This document shows positions 8,617 through 17,301 of a stretch of DNA of 64,000 nucleotides, one piece after another. The notes under the pieces were generated by a model, which made no database searches, was not told the origin of the DNA, and saw only the letters and a list, made by a program, of their open reading frames with translations. Location of the stretch: assembly GCF_947500695.1 (NCBI RefSeq), contig NZ_CANMSS010000004.1, forward strand, positions 355,527 to 419,526, written 5' to 3'. Numbering within the stretch: the first letter of the stretch is position 1; every line of letters begins with the position of its first letter. Made by a program: the position numbers and the translations under genes. This stretch comes from an uncultured Pseudoteredinibacter sp. (GTDB taxonomy: Bacteria > Pseudomonadota > Gammaproteobacteria > Pseudomonadales > Cellvibrionaceae).

Positions 8617-8646
8617 GCCCCATGGGATAACCATGGGGCTTTTTTT
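8617..8646 (+). terminator. Rho-independent terminator
   Basis: Perfect 9-bp stem GCCCCATGG / CCATGGGGC with loop GATAA followed by seven T, 41 bp after the transporter stop. It separates the catabolic operon from the TonB-dependent receptor gene. Confidence 0.92.
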
Positions 8647-8774
8647 GATTTTGAGTGACACATAAGGTCTAGGATGTGGCGTGGTAGAGCAAGTAATAAC
8701 CACACTGAAGGAGTAGTCTAAGTTAAGTTCTGTAGGAATAGCGAACTAATAATGCCAATAACGATAGCCAAACC

Positions 8775-10985
8775 ATGAGGATTGAAAACGTGAGTTTACA
8801 TAATAACGACTACCAACGATTTAAGTTTGTCCCCCTTGCCGCAGCCGTTACGTCGGCTCTTTGCACCTTAGGTGCATCTAATGTTTTAGCGCAACAGGCC
8901 ACCTCGTTAGAGGAAGTGGTTGTAACGGCTCGAAAGAGAGCCGAGAGTATTCAAGATGTTCCTATCTCTGTCTCTGCTCTCAATGGCTCGGACTTGAAAG
9001 CTGCAGGTGTATTTAATGCCGACTCGCTTTTTGATAGCACGCCTGGGGCCACTAATGTTCAATTAAACAAGACTCAACCGGCGTTTTCTATTCGTGGTGT
9101 TCAATCATCCAGCGAGTCTTTGAGTGGTGATTCTTCAGTTGCTTTTTATGTCGATGGTGTATATATCGCTCGCTTAACCAGTCAAAGTGTTAAGTACTAT
9201 GATATTGACCGAATAGAAGTTCTTAGGGGGCCTCAGGGAACGGTTTTTGGGAAAAACGCAGCAGCTGGTGCCGTTCAGGTTATTACCAATCGCCCGAATG
9301 AGGAAACAGAAGGACGCATTTCTGCAGGTTTTGGAAATTATGGCCAGTGGGAAGTGGAAGGGATGTTTAATTCCGCTCTGTCCGACTCAGTGTTGGGGCG
9401 TGTTGCGTTTTCGCGATCTGCACGGGACGGCTATACAACCAATTTACTAACCGGCAATGATGTGGATTCAGAGTCTAATTTGAGTGTTAGAGGTCAGCTA
9501 CTTTTTGACTTAAATGAGGATGCAGAATTATTACTGCGAGCTGAGCGGGTAACAGATCGTGATGGTGTAGCCGCCCGAGTTAATGTGGGGCCAGACGCAT
9601 ATCAACCAAAAGTTGGTCCATTCAGTACCCCAGGCGCTTTACCAATTAGTGGTGATATCCGTGAAACGTATCTGGTCGATGATACGGGACTGGACCGTAA
9701 GATTTCGGCTTTTTCTGGAGAGCTTAGTTGGGCGTTTGGAGATGTGGAGTTGAAGTCTATTAGCGCCTATCGCAAGACAGAGGTGGATCAATCCGGATCT
9801 CTTTGGCCCACGTACGAAGCTGGTAGTGGAAACGAAACTTATGATTTGTTGCACAATGACCTGACAGATGACGCTGTACAAAAATCCCAAGAATTTCGTT
9901 TGTCGTCTGGAGGGGATAATTTTAATTGGTTGCTAGGCGCATACTACATGACCGAGTCAGTCGATCGTCATGAGGAGCGTGGTTTGCATACTGACATAAA
10001 TGGCGTCGGGTCTGGTCCGATTGCGGTGCTGTTAAGTACGGGCGACACAACTACCGATTCGTTTGCGTTTTTTGCTGAGTACGGATATGACTTCACTGAA
10101 AAGCATAACGTCACAGCAGGCCTTCGCTATAGTCGAGATAAAAAAGATATCAATTATAACAATAACGATCTGGGTGGTTTGGTCGATGCTTCAGAAACAT
10201 GGTCTGCTGTCACTGGTGGTTTGAGTTATACCTATACCATCGACGATGATAAGTCTGTATATGCCAGCTATAACCGAGGGCATAAGCCGGGAGGGTTTAA
10301 TACCGATGCTGAAACAGCCACGGCTTTACGTACGCCATTTAATGAAGAGTTCATTGATAGTTATGAGCTAGGTCTCAAGAGTGACTGGCTGGATAACAGA
10401 ATGAGAACGAATCTATCTGTTTTCTATATGGTTTATTCCGATCGACAGGTGGAAGTCTTTAACCCCGGATTGGCTACTCAAATCATAGACAATACCGGAG
10501 AGACCGAGCATAAGGGTGTCGAAGGGGAGTTGACTTATCTTGCAACTGACAATCTAAAGCTCGCTGCGAACTTCGCGTTCATGAGGAATACCATCACCAA
10601 GTCAGAGGATCCTTCCGTAATTGGAAATGAGCCATCCGGAGCGCCAAAGAAAACTTATATGTTGTCCGCAGATTACTCCGTTCCTTTAAGCGATGGTGGA
10701 TACCTTAACTTCATTGCGATGTATAACTTTCGAGGTGGTGCATGGCAGGAAGAAGTTAACGAAGCTGATCCGTTTCGTTATAGAGGAGATGCAAAACTTC
10801 TCAACTTAACAAGCAGTTGGACAAGTTCAGATGAGAATTTGAAAATCTCCGCATATGTCCGAAATGCGCTTGATGATGAGTACATAACCCATGCAATGCC
10901 GTTTGGTACGCCGGGTGATATTGGCGGTCCAGTTTTGTATGGACCACCTAGAACTTATGGTGTTAGTGCAGATTATCAGTTTTGA
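8775..10985 (+). CDS. TonB-dependent outer-membrane receptor
   Basis: 736 residues. A long N-terminal signal region ends at VLAQQ (about residue 40). It is followed by the TonB box/plug start LEEVVVTARKR, the plug core IQDVPISVSAL and VLRGPQGTVFGKNAAAGAV (about 130-160), then a long beta-barrel ending in a terminal Phe (SADYQF). The barrel has no obvious siderophore or B12 hallmark; the type is common in marine bacteria taking up large or hydrophobic organic molecules. A GTG at 8790 is an alternative start. It begins the second transcription block, with periplasmic binding proteins following, so it likely brings the same ligand across the outer membrane. Confidence 0.93.
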   Translation: MRIENVSLHNNDYQRFKFVPLAAAVTSALCTLGASNVLAQQATSLEEVVVTARKRAESIQDVPISVSALNGSDLKAAGVFNADSLFDSTPGATNVQLNKTQPAFSIRGVQSSSESLSGDSSVAFYVDGVYIARLTSQSVKYYDIDRIEVLRGPQGTVFGKNAAAGAVQVITNRPNEETEGRISAGFGNYGQWEVEGMFNSALSDSVLGRVAFSRSARDGYTTNLLTGNDVDSESNLSVRGQLLFDLNEDAELLLRAERVTDRDGVAARVNVGPDAYQPKVGPFSTPGALPISGDIRETYLVDDTGLDRKISAFSGELSWAFGDVELKSISAYRKTEVDQSGSLWPTYEAGSGNETYDLLHNDLTDDAVQKSQEFRLSSGGDNFNWLLGAYYMTESVDRHEERGLHTDINGVGSGPIAVLLSTGDTTTDSFAFFAEYGYDFTEKHNVTAGLRYSRDKKDINYNNNDLGGLVDASETWSAVTGGLSYTYTIDDDKSVYASYNRGHKPGGFNTDAETATALRTPFNEEFIDSYELGLKSDWLDNRMRTNLSVFYMVYSDRQVEVFNPGLATQIIDNTGETEHKGVEGELTYLATDNLKLAANFAFMRNTITKSEDPSVIGNEPSGAPKKTYMLSADYSVPLSDGGYLNFIAMYNFRGGAWQEEVNEADPFRYRGDAKLLNLTSSWTSSDENLKISAYVRNALDDEYITHAMPFGTPGDIGGPVLYGPPRTYGVSADYQF

Positions 10986-10991
10986 TTTATT

Positions 10992-11007
10992 GGGGGCTCA
11001 GGCCCCC
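10992..11007 (+). terminator. Short GC hairpin after receptor gene
   Basis: Stem GGGGGC / GCCCCC with loop TCAG, six bases after the receptor stop. The tail is not T-rich, so it may attenuate rather than end transcription into the cytochrome-binding-protein gene. Confidence 0.4.
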
Positions 11008-11042
11008 TGTATCTATATTAATCAGTCTGAATGAGGCAAAGA

Positions 11043-12554
11043 ATGCGTTGTTGGTTTTTAGGGATTTTTTTGGTCCCAGTGCTGTCACTTGCGCAAGTGT
11101 CAGAAGAAAATAGCGGTGAGAAGGGTTTTGAACAACGGGACATGCGTGGTGAAATCGAAAAGCCTTGGCGAGTCCCGAATGGTCCAACACCTTATCAGTG
11201 GAAGTCTGATCGCCGCTGGATGTCCGAGGCCCCGAGTACAAAAATTGCGTTAAAAAGGGCGGAGAGTTACCTAGGGGGGATGTCTTACCCCATGTGGGAA
11301 GTTGGTGAAAGGTTTGAGCTAATGTATCAAGCCGTAGAAGACCGTAATATTCACTATGCTCGTCACCAATTACAAACTATCGCACGTTTGATGCTTTATG
11401 GCTCTATGGCAAGACCTAGGTTTAAGCCATATGCGGATGCAATGTTTTTGGATTCTCAGTTTCATAACATGGCTTCTGCGTTCGATAGCGGAGAGTATGA
11501 CAAGATTTACTCAGAGCTAGAAGCTACCAGACAAAGTTGTATGGGCTGTCATATCGCGACTAAGTTTGCTTACCTAAATAAAATACGACTTTTTGAAAAA
11601 CTGTCCCCTCAAAATATATCTAGGCACAAGAAGGTGACGTTTCACTCTGAATGGACCCAGCCAGAGGATGCTGTTGCAAAAGTGCTTAAAGGTAAGGGAT
11701 ATGAAACCACTACTGTTGAGGGTAATCTCCCTGAGCGCTTAGAGGCCCTCCTGGAAAAACCGCTAGATGATAGAAAAGGTGATTTAGTGCATATCACCTC
11801 AGTGGACTTTAGCCTTGTGAAAAATGGTAAGGGTCCTAAGTGGCACTCTTACTCTAAAAAAAGTGAAGATTTGAAATTTGTCGCCAACACGCTTAAGTGG
11901 GGCTATGGCATGCTAACTTTGGACCCTTCGATTACTGACTCGGAGTCGTTGAAAGGTAAGCGTGTTGGGGTTGTCAGTCGTCCAAGTACGCTAAGGCTTT
12001 TCGCGGAGGCGGCATTAAAGGATAAATGGAATCTTGTAGAAGGTGATGTAGAACTTATTAGCTCCTCATTTTCCGGGTTGCCAAAGCTGCTCAGAGATAA
12101 GACGGTTGACGCGATCTACCTGCCCATTGTAGATCTAAGGCGCGATAGTTATAGAGTGATGTTTCCTGATTTGTTTGAAAAAGAATCTGTCTATTGGGTG
12201 CCTTTACCTCAACAAAACAAAGGCTCTTATTCCGCCAATTTTCCAATGCCGACGTCGATACTTCCAAAGGATTCAGTGGCGGGGATCGTAAATACACCTC
12301 GCAAGAGTATTCAGGTGCTTACTTTACAGTCAGCTTTGTTTGCGTGGTCTAGTACACCCGATCATATCGTGCGAGACACCCTAGTAACCATGGGTGAAGA
12401 CTCTGCTGCTTGGAAAAAATTGCCTAACGTCGGGATGCGTGACTTCTATTTTAAAGATGGTCAGCCATTAAATGTCAACTCTATGTCTGAATTTCCTGGA
12501 TTAAGCCTTATGGATGTTCATCCTGAGGCGGCCAAATTTTACAGTTCTCAATGA
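11043..12554 (+). CDS. Periplasmic cytochrome c domain fused to TAXI-type solute-binding domain
   Basis: About 503 residues from ATG 11043 (GAGG six bases upstream; ATG 11031 is the alternative, giving 507). A signal peptide ends near LSLAQ. Residues 60-190 are mostly helical and end in one heme c motif CMGCH (C170, C173, H174, numbered from 11031), placed as in cytochrome c'-like four-helix domains. Residues about 200-500 look like a TAXI-type periplasmic binding protein: SESLKGKRVGVVSRPSTLR, GLPKLLRDKTVDAIYLP and a C-terminal MDVHPEAAKFY like the HPGA..Y end of TAXI proteins. TAXI proteins normally serve a TRAP permease, but none is nearby. The fusion is unusual and suggests ligand binding tied to redox or ligand sensing. 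Confidence 0.75.
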   Translation: MRCWFLGIFLVPVLSLAQVSEENSGEKGFEQRDMRGEIEKPWRVPNGPTPYQWKSDRRWMSEAPSTKIALKRAESYLGGMSYPMWEVGERFELMYQAVEDRNIHYARHQLQTIARLMLYGSMARPRFKPYADAMFLDSQFHNMASAFDSGEYDKIYSELEATRQSCMGCHIATKFAYLNKIRLFEKLSPQNISRHKKVTFHSEWTQPEDAVAKVLKGKGYETTTVEGNLPERLEALLEKPLDDRKGDLVHITSVDFSLVKNGKGPKWHSYSKKSEDLKFVANTLKWGYGMLTLDPSITDSESLKGKRVGVVSRPSTLRLFAEAALKDKWNLVEGDVELISSSFSGLPKLLRDKTVDAIYLPIVDLRRDSYRVMFPDLFEKESVYWVPLPQQNKGSYSANFPMPTSILPKDSVAGIVNTPRKSIQVLTLQSALFAWSSTPDHIVRDTLVTMGEDSAAWKKLPNVGMRDFYFKDGQPLNVNSMSEFPGLSLMDVHPEAAKFYSSQ

Positions 12555-12561
12555 GGTTTTT

Positions 12562-13524
12562 ATGAAAAAATCGCTTCGCTTTGTACTAATGATAGCTTTG
12601 TCGACACTGGTACCACTCGATGTATACTCACATGATCATGATCATGATCATGATCATGAGGAAAGTTTGCAAACGATTGAGTTTGTCATTCCATCTAAGC
12701 CGGGAGGCGGTTGGGATAACCTCGCTCGTAGCAGCGGACAGACGCTTTATGATCTGGGCCTTTTAAAAAATGTTGTTTATACCAATATGCCTGGTGACGC
12801 GAGCCTCAAGGCTCAGCGCTATGTCCTAGAAGCGAATAAGCCTTCACGTGTGCTTGCTCATTCATCTTCAGTTGTCGTTAACCAACTCAAGGGCCGCAGT
12901 CCTGGTTACGAAAGTTTTCAGCCGGTGGCAGCCGTTGGCGGTGACTATTTTGCGTGGTTTGTATCTCCAAAGTCGCCTATTAGTGATTTCAAATCATTGA
13001 TGGAACTCGCCAAAAAGCGCCCTATTCGAGTAGGTGGTGGAGTCGGACGGCAGAGTGAGATTCTCACGGCCAGCGTTTTCTTGGGCGCAGGAATCCCATT
13101 GAGTCAAATTGAATACAAAGTCGTACGTCCTAAGCAAATGGTCAAAGCCTTGGCTGCCGGCGAGATTGATGTAGTGGCCTACGGACTTTCAATAGGCTTA
13201 CCTTATTTGGATAGGGGGGAAATGAATATTATCGGTCATTCTTCTAAGTCAACAATAAAAGGCGTAGATACCAAATCACTTCGAGATCAGGGTATAGATT
13301 TTGAATTTGTAAATTATCGACTTTTCATGGTTTCAAAAGATATCGACGAAGAGCCTTTGGAGCTGCTTAGGGATACACTTAAAGAAATGTACAAGAGTGA
13401 CGACTGGAAGAGTGTTGTGTCCAAAAATAGGTGGGTCTACGACTTTAAATCTGGTGATGAGTTGAAACAGATTTTGGATAAACAAGCATTGAGCATGGCA
13501 GATTCAATTAAAAAACTCTACTAA
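12562..13524 (+). CDS. TctC-type periplasmic solute-binding protein with His-Asp tail
   Basis: 320 residues from ATG 12562, with GAGG overlapping the preceding stop codon. The signal peptide (KKSLRFVLMIALSTLV) is followed by an alternating His-Asp run at residues 24-33. The body has tripartite tricarboxylate transporter binding-protein hallmarks: FVIPSKPGGGWDNLAR, VVNQLKGRSPGYESFQPVAAVGGDY, RPIRVGGGVGRQSEIL and AAGEIDVVAYGLS. No TctA/TctB membrane partners are encoded nearby. The His-Asp run could bind a divalent metal. The gene is co-transcribed with the cytochrome-TAXI fusion, so the two binding proteins probably share a ligand or path. Confidence 0.85.
   Translation: MKKSLRFVLMIALSTLVPLDVYSHDHDHDHDHEESLQTIEFVIPSKPGGGWDNLARSSGQTLYDLGLLKNVVYTNMPGDASLKAQRYVLEANKPSRVLAHSSSVVVNQLKGRSPGYESFQPVAAVGGDYFAWFVSPKSPISDFKSLMELAKKRPIRVGGGVGRQSEILTASVFLGAGIPLSQIEYKVVRPKQMVKALAAGEIDVVAYGLSIGLPYLDRGEMNIIGHSSKSTIKGVDTKSLRDQGIDFEFVNYRLFMVSKDIDEEPLELLRDTLKEMYKSDDWKSVVSKNRWVYDFKSGDELKQILDKQALSMADSIKKLY
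12631..12660 (+). repeat. Hexanucleotide tandem repeat CATGAT, five units
   Basis: Four exact CATGAT units followed by CATGAG encode the His-Asp run just after the signal peptide of the TctC-type protein. The array contains four GATC sites. A six-base unit keeps the frame when the copy number changes. Confidence 0.9.
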
Positions 13525-13542
13525 TAAAATAGGAAATACGAA

Positions 13543-14625
13543 ATGAAATCGAGTGTTACACTTTATGGGTTTAGGCGGTATGTCCTGCTTGGTCTATTTT
13601 TACCGTTTTTATCAAAATTCGCTTATGCTGAAAAACTTGAAGTGTTTTCCACATCGGAAACCCCCATTAACGGCGTTGCGATTACTTCCAAGGGGCGTGT
13701 CTTTTACAGTATGCCTCAGTGGCTGGAGCCTAGTCAGCCCTCTCCGAGTGTTGTCGAACGTAAGAAAGACGGCAGTTTGTTGCCATACCCAGGTGGGAAA
13801 TGGAACAAGTTTTCCAAGAGCGATCCAGAAAATCGATTTGTTAATGTGAACGCCGTCCATTTCGATGGTAATGATGGGCTCTGGGTTGTGGACTATGGTG
13901 CTCCTTTTTTTGGGCCAACTCTTGAGAACTCACAGAAATTGGTAAAAATTAATGTCGAGACAGACAAAGTTGAAAAGGTCTACCGCTTCCCTTCTTTGCT
14001 AGAGGGAAAGGCAAAGCTGAATGATGTCAGGGTGGATTTAAGCAGAGGTTTGGCTTACTTATCTGAATTCGGCGCTGGATCAATCATCGTACTGGATCTA
14101 GAGTCTGGCCTTGCTCGTAAAGTTCTTGATCAGCACTATTCCACCCGAGCCCACCCGGACGTTGTTTCTTATTTTCTCGGTCAACCGTTCAAAACTCATA
14201 TGCTGCAAGTAAATGACATTGAGCTCAGTCCGGATGGAAGTCGATTGTTTTATCAGGCGACTGGTGGACCAATCATGTACAGCATTGAGACTGCAGCGCT
14301 TCGTAATAGCACGTTGAGTGATCGAGAATTAGGAGAGCGTGTCGAGGTGTTTGCTAAATCTACAACTGTAGGTGGCGTGACCAGAGACAGTGTAGGGAAT
14401 ATGTATTTGGGTGATGTACAGAAAAATGCTGTGACTAAATTAGATTTACAGGGTCAGATGTCAACGGTTGTACAAGATGATCGACTTTTATGGCCTGATG
14501 CGATGACAATTCATGAGGGCTACCTTTACGTCCCTTGTCCTCAGATTCGTTTGTTAGGCAAGTTTCACGGCGGGAAATCGCAAGCGAAGATGCCATTTTC
14601 AGTTTATCGCTATAAATTGGACTAG
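13543..14625 (+). CDS. Yellow/major royal jelly protein-family propeller, exported
   Basis: 360 residues with a signal peptide ending near SKFAYA. Motifs follow the Yellow/MRJP family: INGVAITSKGRVFYSMPQW, VNAVHFDGNDGLWVVDYG, KLNDVRVDLSRGLAYLSEFG, NDIELSPDGSRLFYQATGG, DSVGNMYLGDVQKNAV and LLWPDAMTIHEGYLYV. This is a six-bladed propeller known from insects and scattered bacteria, where some proteins are annotated dopachrome-tautomerase-related or SMP-30-like. In insects the family binds or converts catechol-type amines. Here it is in a binding-protein operon next to a putative ring-cleavage operon, so binding or isomerising a phenolic compound is possible but unproven. Confidence 0.8.
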   Translation: MKSSVTLYGFRRYVLLGLFLPFLSKFAYAEKLEVFSTSETPINGVAITSKGRVFYSMPQWLEPSQPSPSVVERKKDGSLLPYPGGKWNKFSKSDPENRFVNVNAVHFDGNDGLWVVDYGAPFFGPTLENSQKLVKINVETDKVEKVYRFPSLLEGKAKLNDVRVDLSRGLAYLSEFGAGSIIVLDLESGLARKVLDQHYSTRAHPDVVSYFLGQPFKTHMLQVNDIELSPDGSRLFYQATGGPIMYSIETAALRNSTLSDRELGERVEVFAKSTTVGGVTRDSVGNMYLGDVQKNAVTKLDLQGQMSTVVQDDRLLWPDAMTIHEGYLYVPCPQIRLLGKFHGGKSQAKMPFSVYRYKLD

Positions 14626-14627
14626 GT

Positions 14628-15629
14628 ATGAGTTATGTCGCTGTGTTAAGGATTGTCCTTCTCCAGGTTTTGGTTGCGATGCCGTCTCTAGTGTTGAGCG
14701 ATACGTTGGCGGTTGTGAGTCGTTCGGTTAACCAGCTCAGCTTTTATGATTTGGGGTCGGGGCGTCTGGTTGATCATCTACCTCTGGATGGGGAGTATCA
14801 TGAGCTAGGTATTTCGCCTGATGCAAAACACCTAGTGCTTTCGAAGTACAAAGACTCTTCAGGTAATCCGGGAGAGGCACTTCTGCTGGTGTCTCTCGAC
14901 GGTCTAAGTCAAAAGGTTATCCCATTGCCAAAGGGCGCTCAACCTCATGGACTGAGTTGGGGCCTTAATGGCCTGTGGATTACAGATGAGGAGCGAGGTT
15001 TTGTCTATGAGTTTATCGTAGAAAGCGGAAAGCTGAACGCTGTTGATCTTAAGGCAAAAGGCGCACACATGTTAGTCGCTGATAACTCGCTGGGTAGAGT
15101 TTATGTAAGCAATCGAAGTCTTAACGCAGTTCATGTTATTGATCAGTCTACTCACCAGTTGATTTCAACACATTCTGCATCCGGTAAGGGCAGTGAAGGT
15201 GTAGCGCTTTCTGTTCAATCCGGAGAGCTTTGGGTGGCTAATCGAACGAGTAATACTATCGATGTCTTTGATACCTCGTCATTGGATATTAAAGCGACGA
15301 TTAGCAGTTGTAAGTCTCCCTTGCGCTTGGCTATTGACCCTCAAGACAAGCAAGTTCTAACTTCCTGCGTTCATGAGGGTGCTGTAGACGTGTACAGTCG
15401 AAGAACAAAGGCTAGAGTTAGAAAAACCCAGCTACCTCTTGTTGCAAGCGACGGTGAGTTGAATGATCGAGCTCTCTCAACGCCTGCAAGCATATTGACT
15501 CATGACAATGGTTGGTTGGTCTCTCATATACGTGCATCAGAGATATCGCTCATACCATTTTCAAAGAGTTATCGAGTGGGGAGTATCGTTACACCTGCTC
15601 GACCTGATGATATGGAAATAATTAGATAG
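14628..15629 (+). CDS. YncE/YVTN-type beta-propeller protein, exported
   Basis: 333 residues with an N-terminal signal peptide (VAVLRIVLLQVLVAMPSLVLS). Repeating blades such as LGRVYVSNRSLNAVHVIDQ, SGELWVANRTSNTIDVFDTS and DKQVLTSCVHEGAVDVYSR are YVTN/SMP-30-like seven-bladed propeller repeats. The gene starts 2 bp after the MRJP-like stop, so it is in the same operon. Such propellers bind ligands or proteins and sometimes redox cofactors; no catalytic residues can be named. Two exported propellers in one operon with a heme protein suggest a periplasmic complex, which is inference. Confidence 0.8.
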   Translation: MSYVAVLRIVLLQVLVAMPSLVLSDTLAVVSRSVNQLSFYDLGSGRLVDHLPLDGEYHELGISPDAKHLVLSKYKDSSGNPGEALLLVSLDGLSQKVIPLPKGAQPHGLSWGLNGLWITDEERGFVYEFIVESGKLNAVDLKAKGAHMLVADNSLGRVYVSNRSLNAVHVIDQSTHQLISTHSASGKGSEGVALSVQSGELWVANRTSNTIDVFDTSSLDIKATISSCKSPLRLAIDPQDKQVLTSCVHEGAVDVYSRRTKARVRKTQLPLVASDGELNDRALSTPASILTHDNGWLVSHIRASEISLIPFSKSYRVGSIVTPARPDDMEIIR

Positions 15630-15659
15630 TATTTACCAGATAGATAGTGAGAAAAAGTA

Positions 15660-16058
15660 ATGAGTGATAAAAATATTGATTTGTGTGTTCGATGGTTGAT
15701 TTGCTGCATTTGGCTACCTACGGGCGTTTATCAGATTTTTAATTTTCAAGATGCAATTAATCAGATTACTAATAATGGTATTCCTCTGCCGTGGTTGGTT
15801 GCTGTTTTAACCATAGCAATGAAAATTGTGGGAACGATTCTTGTGCTAATGAATCGTTGGGTTAAGGAGGTCATGTTGGTTTGGATCGCGTTTGTTTTAG
15901 TTGCGACACCTATTTTTCATGCGGATATCATCCTTGAAGGTAAACTGAACACCTTTCATTTCGTACAAACCTTGAAGAATTTGGCTATAGTTGGCGGCAT
16001 GCTGGCCTATTTTCAACTGGTGCGAAGATTTGAAGTTGGTGAGACTTCACAATATTAA
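15660..16058 (+). CDS. DoxX-like four-helix membrane protein
   Basis: 132 residues with four hydrophobic segments. The pattern (VRWLICCIWLPTGVYQIFNF, LPWLVAVLTIAMKIVGTILVLMNRW, a third helix with AFVLVATPIFHADII, then a last helix) matches DoxX/DoxD-like proteins of the inner membrane. Members have been linked to quinone-coupled oxidation or to membrane complexes. It is the last gene before a strong terminator, 30 bp after the propeller gene, and is the only membrane-spanning protein of this operon. It is therefore the only candidate membrane partner for the two binding proteins. Confidence 0.7.
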   Translation: MSDKNIDLCVRWLICCIWLPTGVYQIFNFQDAINQITNNGIPLPWLVAVLTIAMKIVGTILVLMNRWVKEVMLVWIAFVLVATPIFHADIILEGKLNTFHFVQTLKNLAIVGGMLAYFQLVRRFEVGETSQY

Positions 16059-16093
16059 AGTTCCGTACTATATATCATAGCGATATAGTCTTT

Positions 16094-16117
16094 GGGCAGC
16101 TCCGCTGCCCTTTTTTT
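16094..16117 (+). terminator. Rho-independent terminator
   Basis: Perfect 7-bp stem GGGCAGC / GCTGCCC with a TCC loop followed by seven T, 35 bp after the DoxX-like stop. It closes the uptake operon. Confidence 0.92.
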
Positions 16118-16140
16118 ATTTCTTATAGGAAATGTGTTGC

Positions 16141-17301
16141 ATGAAGAAAGTGTCTTTATTCTATGCTAGCTTTTCGTTAATTGCTTGTGGCGCGACTAGT
16201 ATTGATCCCAGTTATATACCTTCTGAATCTAGGTTTGATTTTAATCAAGAAAGCTTTGAGAAACATGTATTAGATACAAGGTCATGGTTGTCAGAAAATA
16301 GACATTTTAAAATGGCAGCTCACGAGCAAGAGGTATCTCTTAATGCTCCGAGAGAATGGAAGCCAGAACGTTCAAACGGCGGATTGGTATTATTGGTCCA
16401 CGGACTTGGAGATTCTCCCTTTTCTTTTATAGATATTGCCAAACACCTGACGCATAAAGGGTATCATGTGCGTACAGTACTTCTAGCGGGACACGGGAGT
16501 AGAGCAGGAGATTTACTCGGCGTCAGTTTCGAGTTGTGGCGCTCTCAGGTTCAACATCATGTGAAGCAAGCACTCCAAGATTTTGATCAGGTGTGGCTGG
16601 GTGGATTTTCTACCGGCGCAAACTTAGTAACGGAGCAAGCTTATAAAAATCCTAAGGTTGAGGGTTTGCTACTATTTTCTCCAGCATTCCAGCCTGGATC
16701 GCCATTGGTCAAGTGGGCGGGCATTGCAAATCTCTTTATGGATTGGGCTGATAAGGATCCTGAAATCAATAAGGTTCGTTATGATTCACTTCCCCTAGAT
16801 GCTGCTGAAAGTTACTACAATTCCTCTTTAGCGGTAATGGATTACCTCGATTCATCAAATTACTCTAAACCAGTTTTTATGGCGCTGAGCCAAAATGACT
16901 CGGTGATAGACGTTGATTATGCAAAGAGTGTTTTCTTGAAGCGTTTTGAAAACTCTAATAATCACTTGTTTTATCAGTCTAGGGGATGTAACGAGAGCGA
17001 TATAAGCTGCTTTGATATGAATTTACCTGAGTTGAGGATTTCATCCGGCTCTCACATGGGATTACTTTTCAATAAAGATAATTTTTACTACGGTCAAGGT
17101 GGTGAAATGACTATCTGCAATAATGGCCAGGCGGCTGAGATTGAAAAGGCCTGCAATCAGGGTGAGTCCATGTGGTATGGCTCGTGGGGATATCAGCTTG
17201 ATGGCGTTGGTCATGCTAGATTAACTTGGAATCCGTACTTTCAAGAGTTAACGGCATTATTAGATCAAGTTATGATAAATAATAATGCCGTTGTGGATTA
17301 A
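16141..17301 (+). CDS. Lipoprotein alpha/beta hydrolase (serine aminopeptidase S33-like)
   Basis: 386 residues from ATG 16141 (ATG 16132 is possible). A lipobox LIAC puts Cys16 as the lipidated residue, so it is membrane-anchored. The oxyanion motif LVHGLGDSPFSF is followed by nucleophile elbow GGFSTG (S157). A late GVGHARLTW gives the probable His. Acylglycerol lipase or esterase activity is likely. An insert near 280-340 contains several Cys (RGCNESDISC, ICNNGQ, KACNQG) that may form disulfides. Its stop overlaps the convergent neighbour's stop in TTAA, leaving no room for a terminator. Confidence 0.82.
   Translation: MKKVSLFYASFSLIACGATSIDPSYIPSESRFDFNQESFEKHVLDTRSWLSENRHFKMAAHEQEVSLNAPREWKPERSNGGLVLLVHGLGDSPFSFIDIAKHLTHKGYHVRTVLLAGHGSRAGDLLGVSFELWRSQVQHHVKQALQDFDQVWLGGFSTGANLVTEQAYKNPKVEGLLLFSPAFQPGSPLVKWAGIANLFMDWADKDPEINKVRYDSLPLDAAESYYNSSLAVMDYLDSSNYSKPVFMALSQNDSVIDVDYAKSVFLKRFENSNNHLFYQSRGCNESDISCFDMNLPELRISSGSHMGLLFNKDNFYYGQGGEMTICNNGQAAEIEKACNQGESMWYGSWGYQLDGVGHARLTWNPYFQELTALLDQVMINNNAVVD

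Noticed and set aside
12631..12660. Phase-variation switch in the CATGAT array
   Set aside because: The repeat unit is six bases, so changes in copy number keep the reading frame. Only the tail length would vary.
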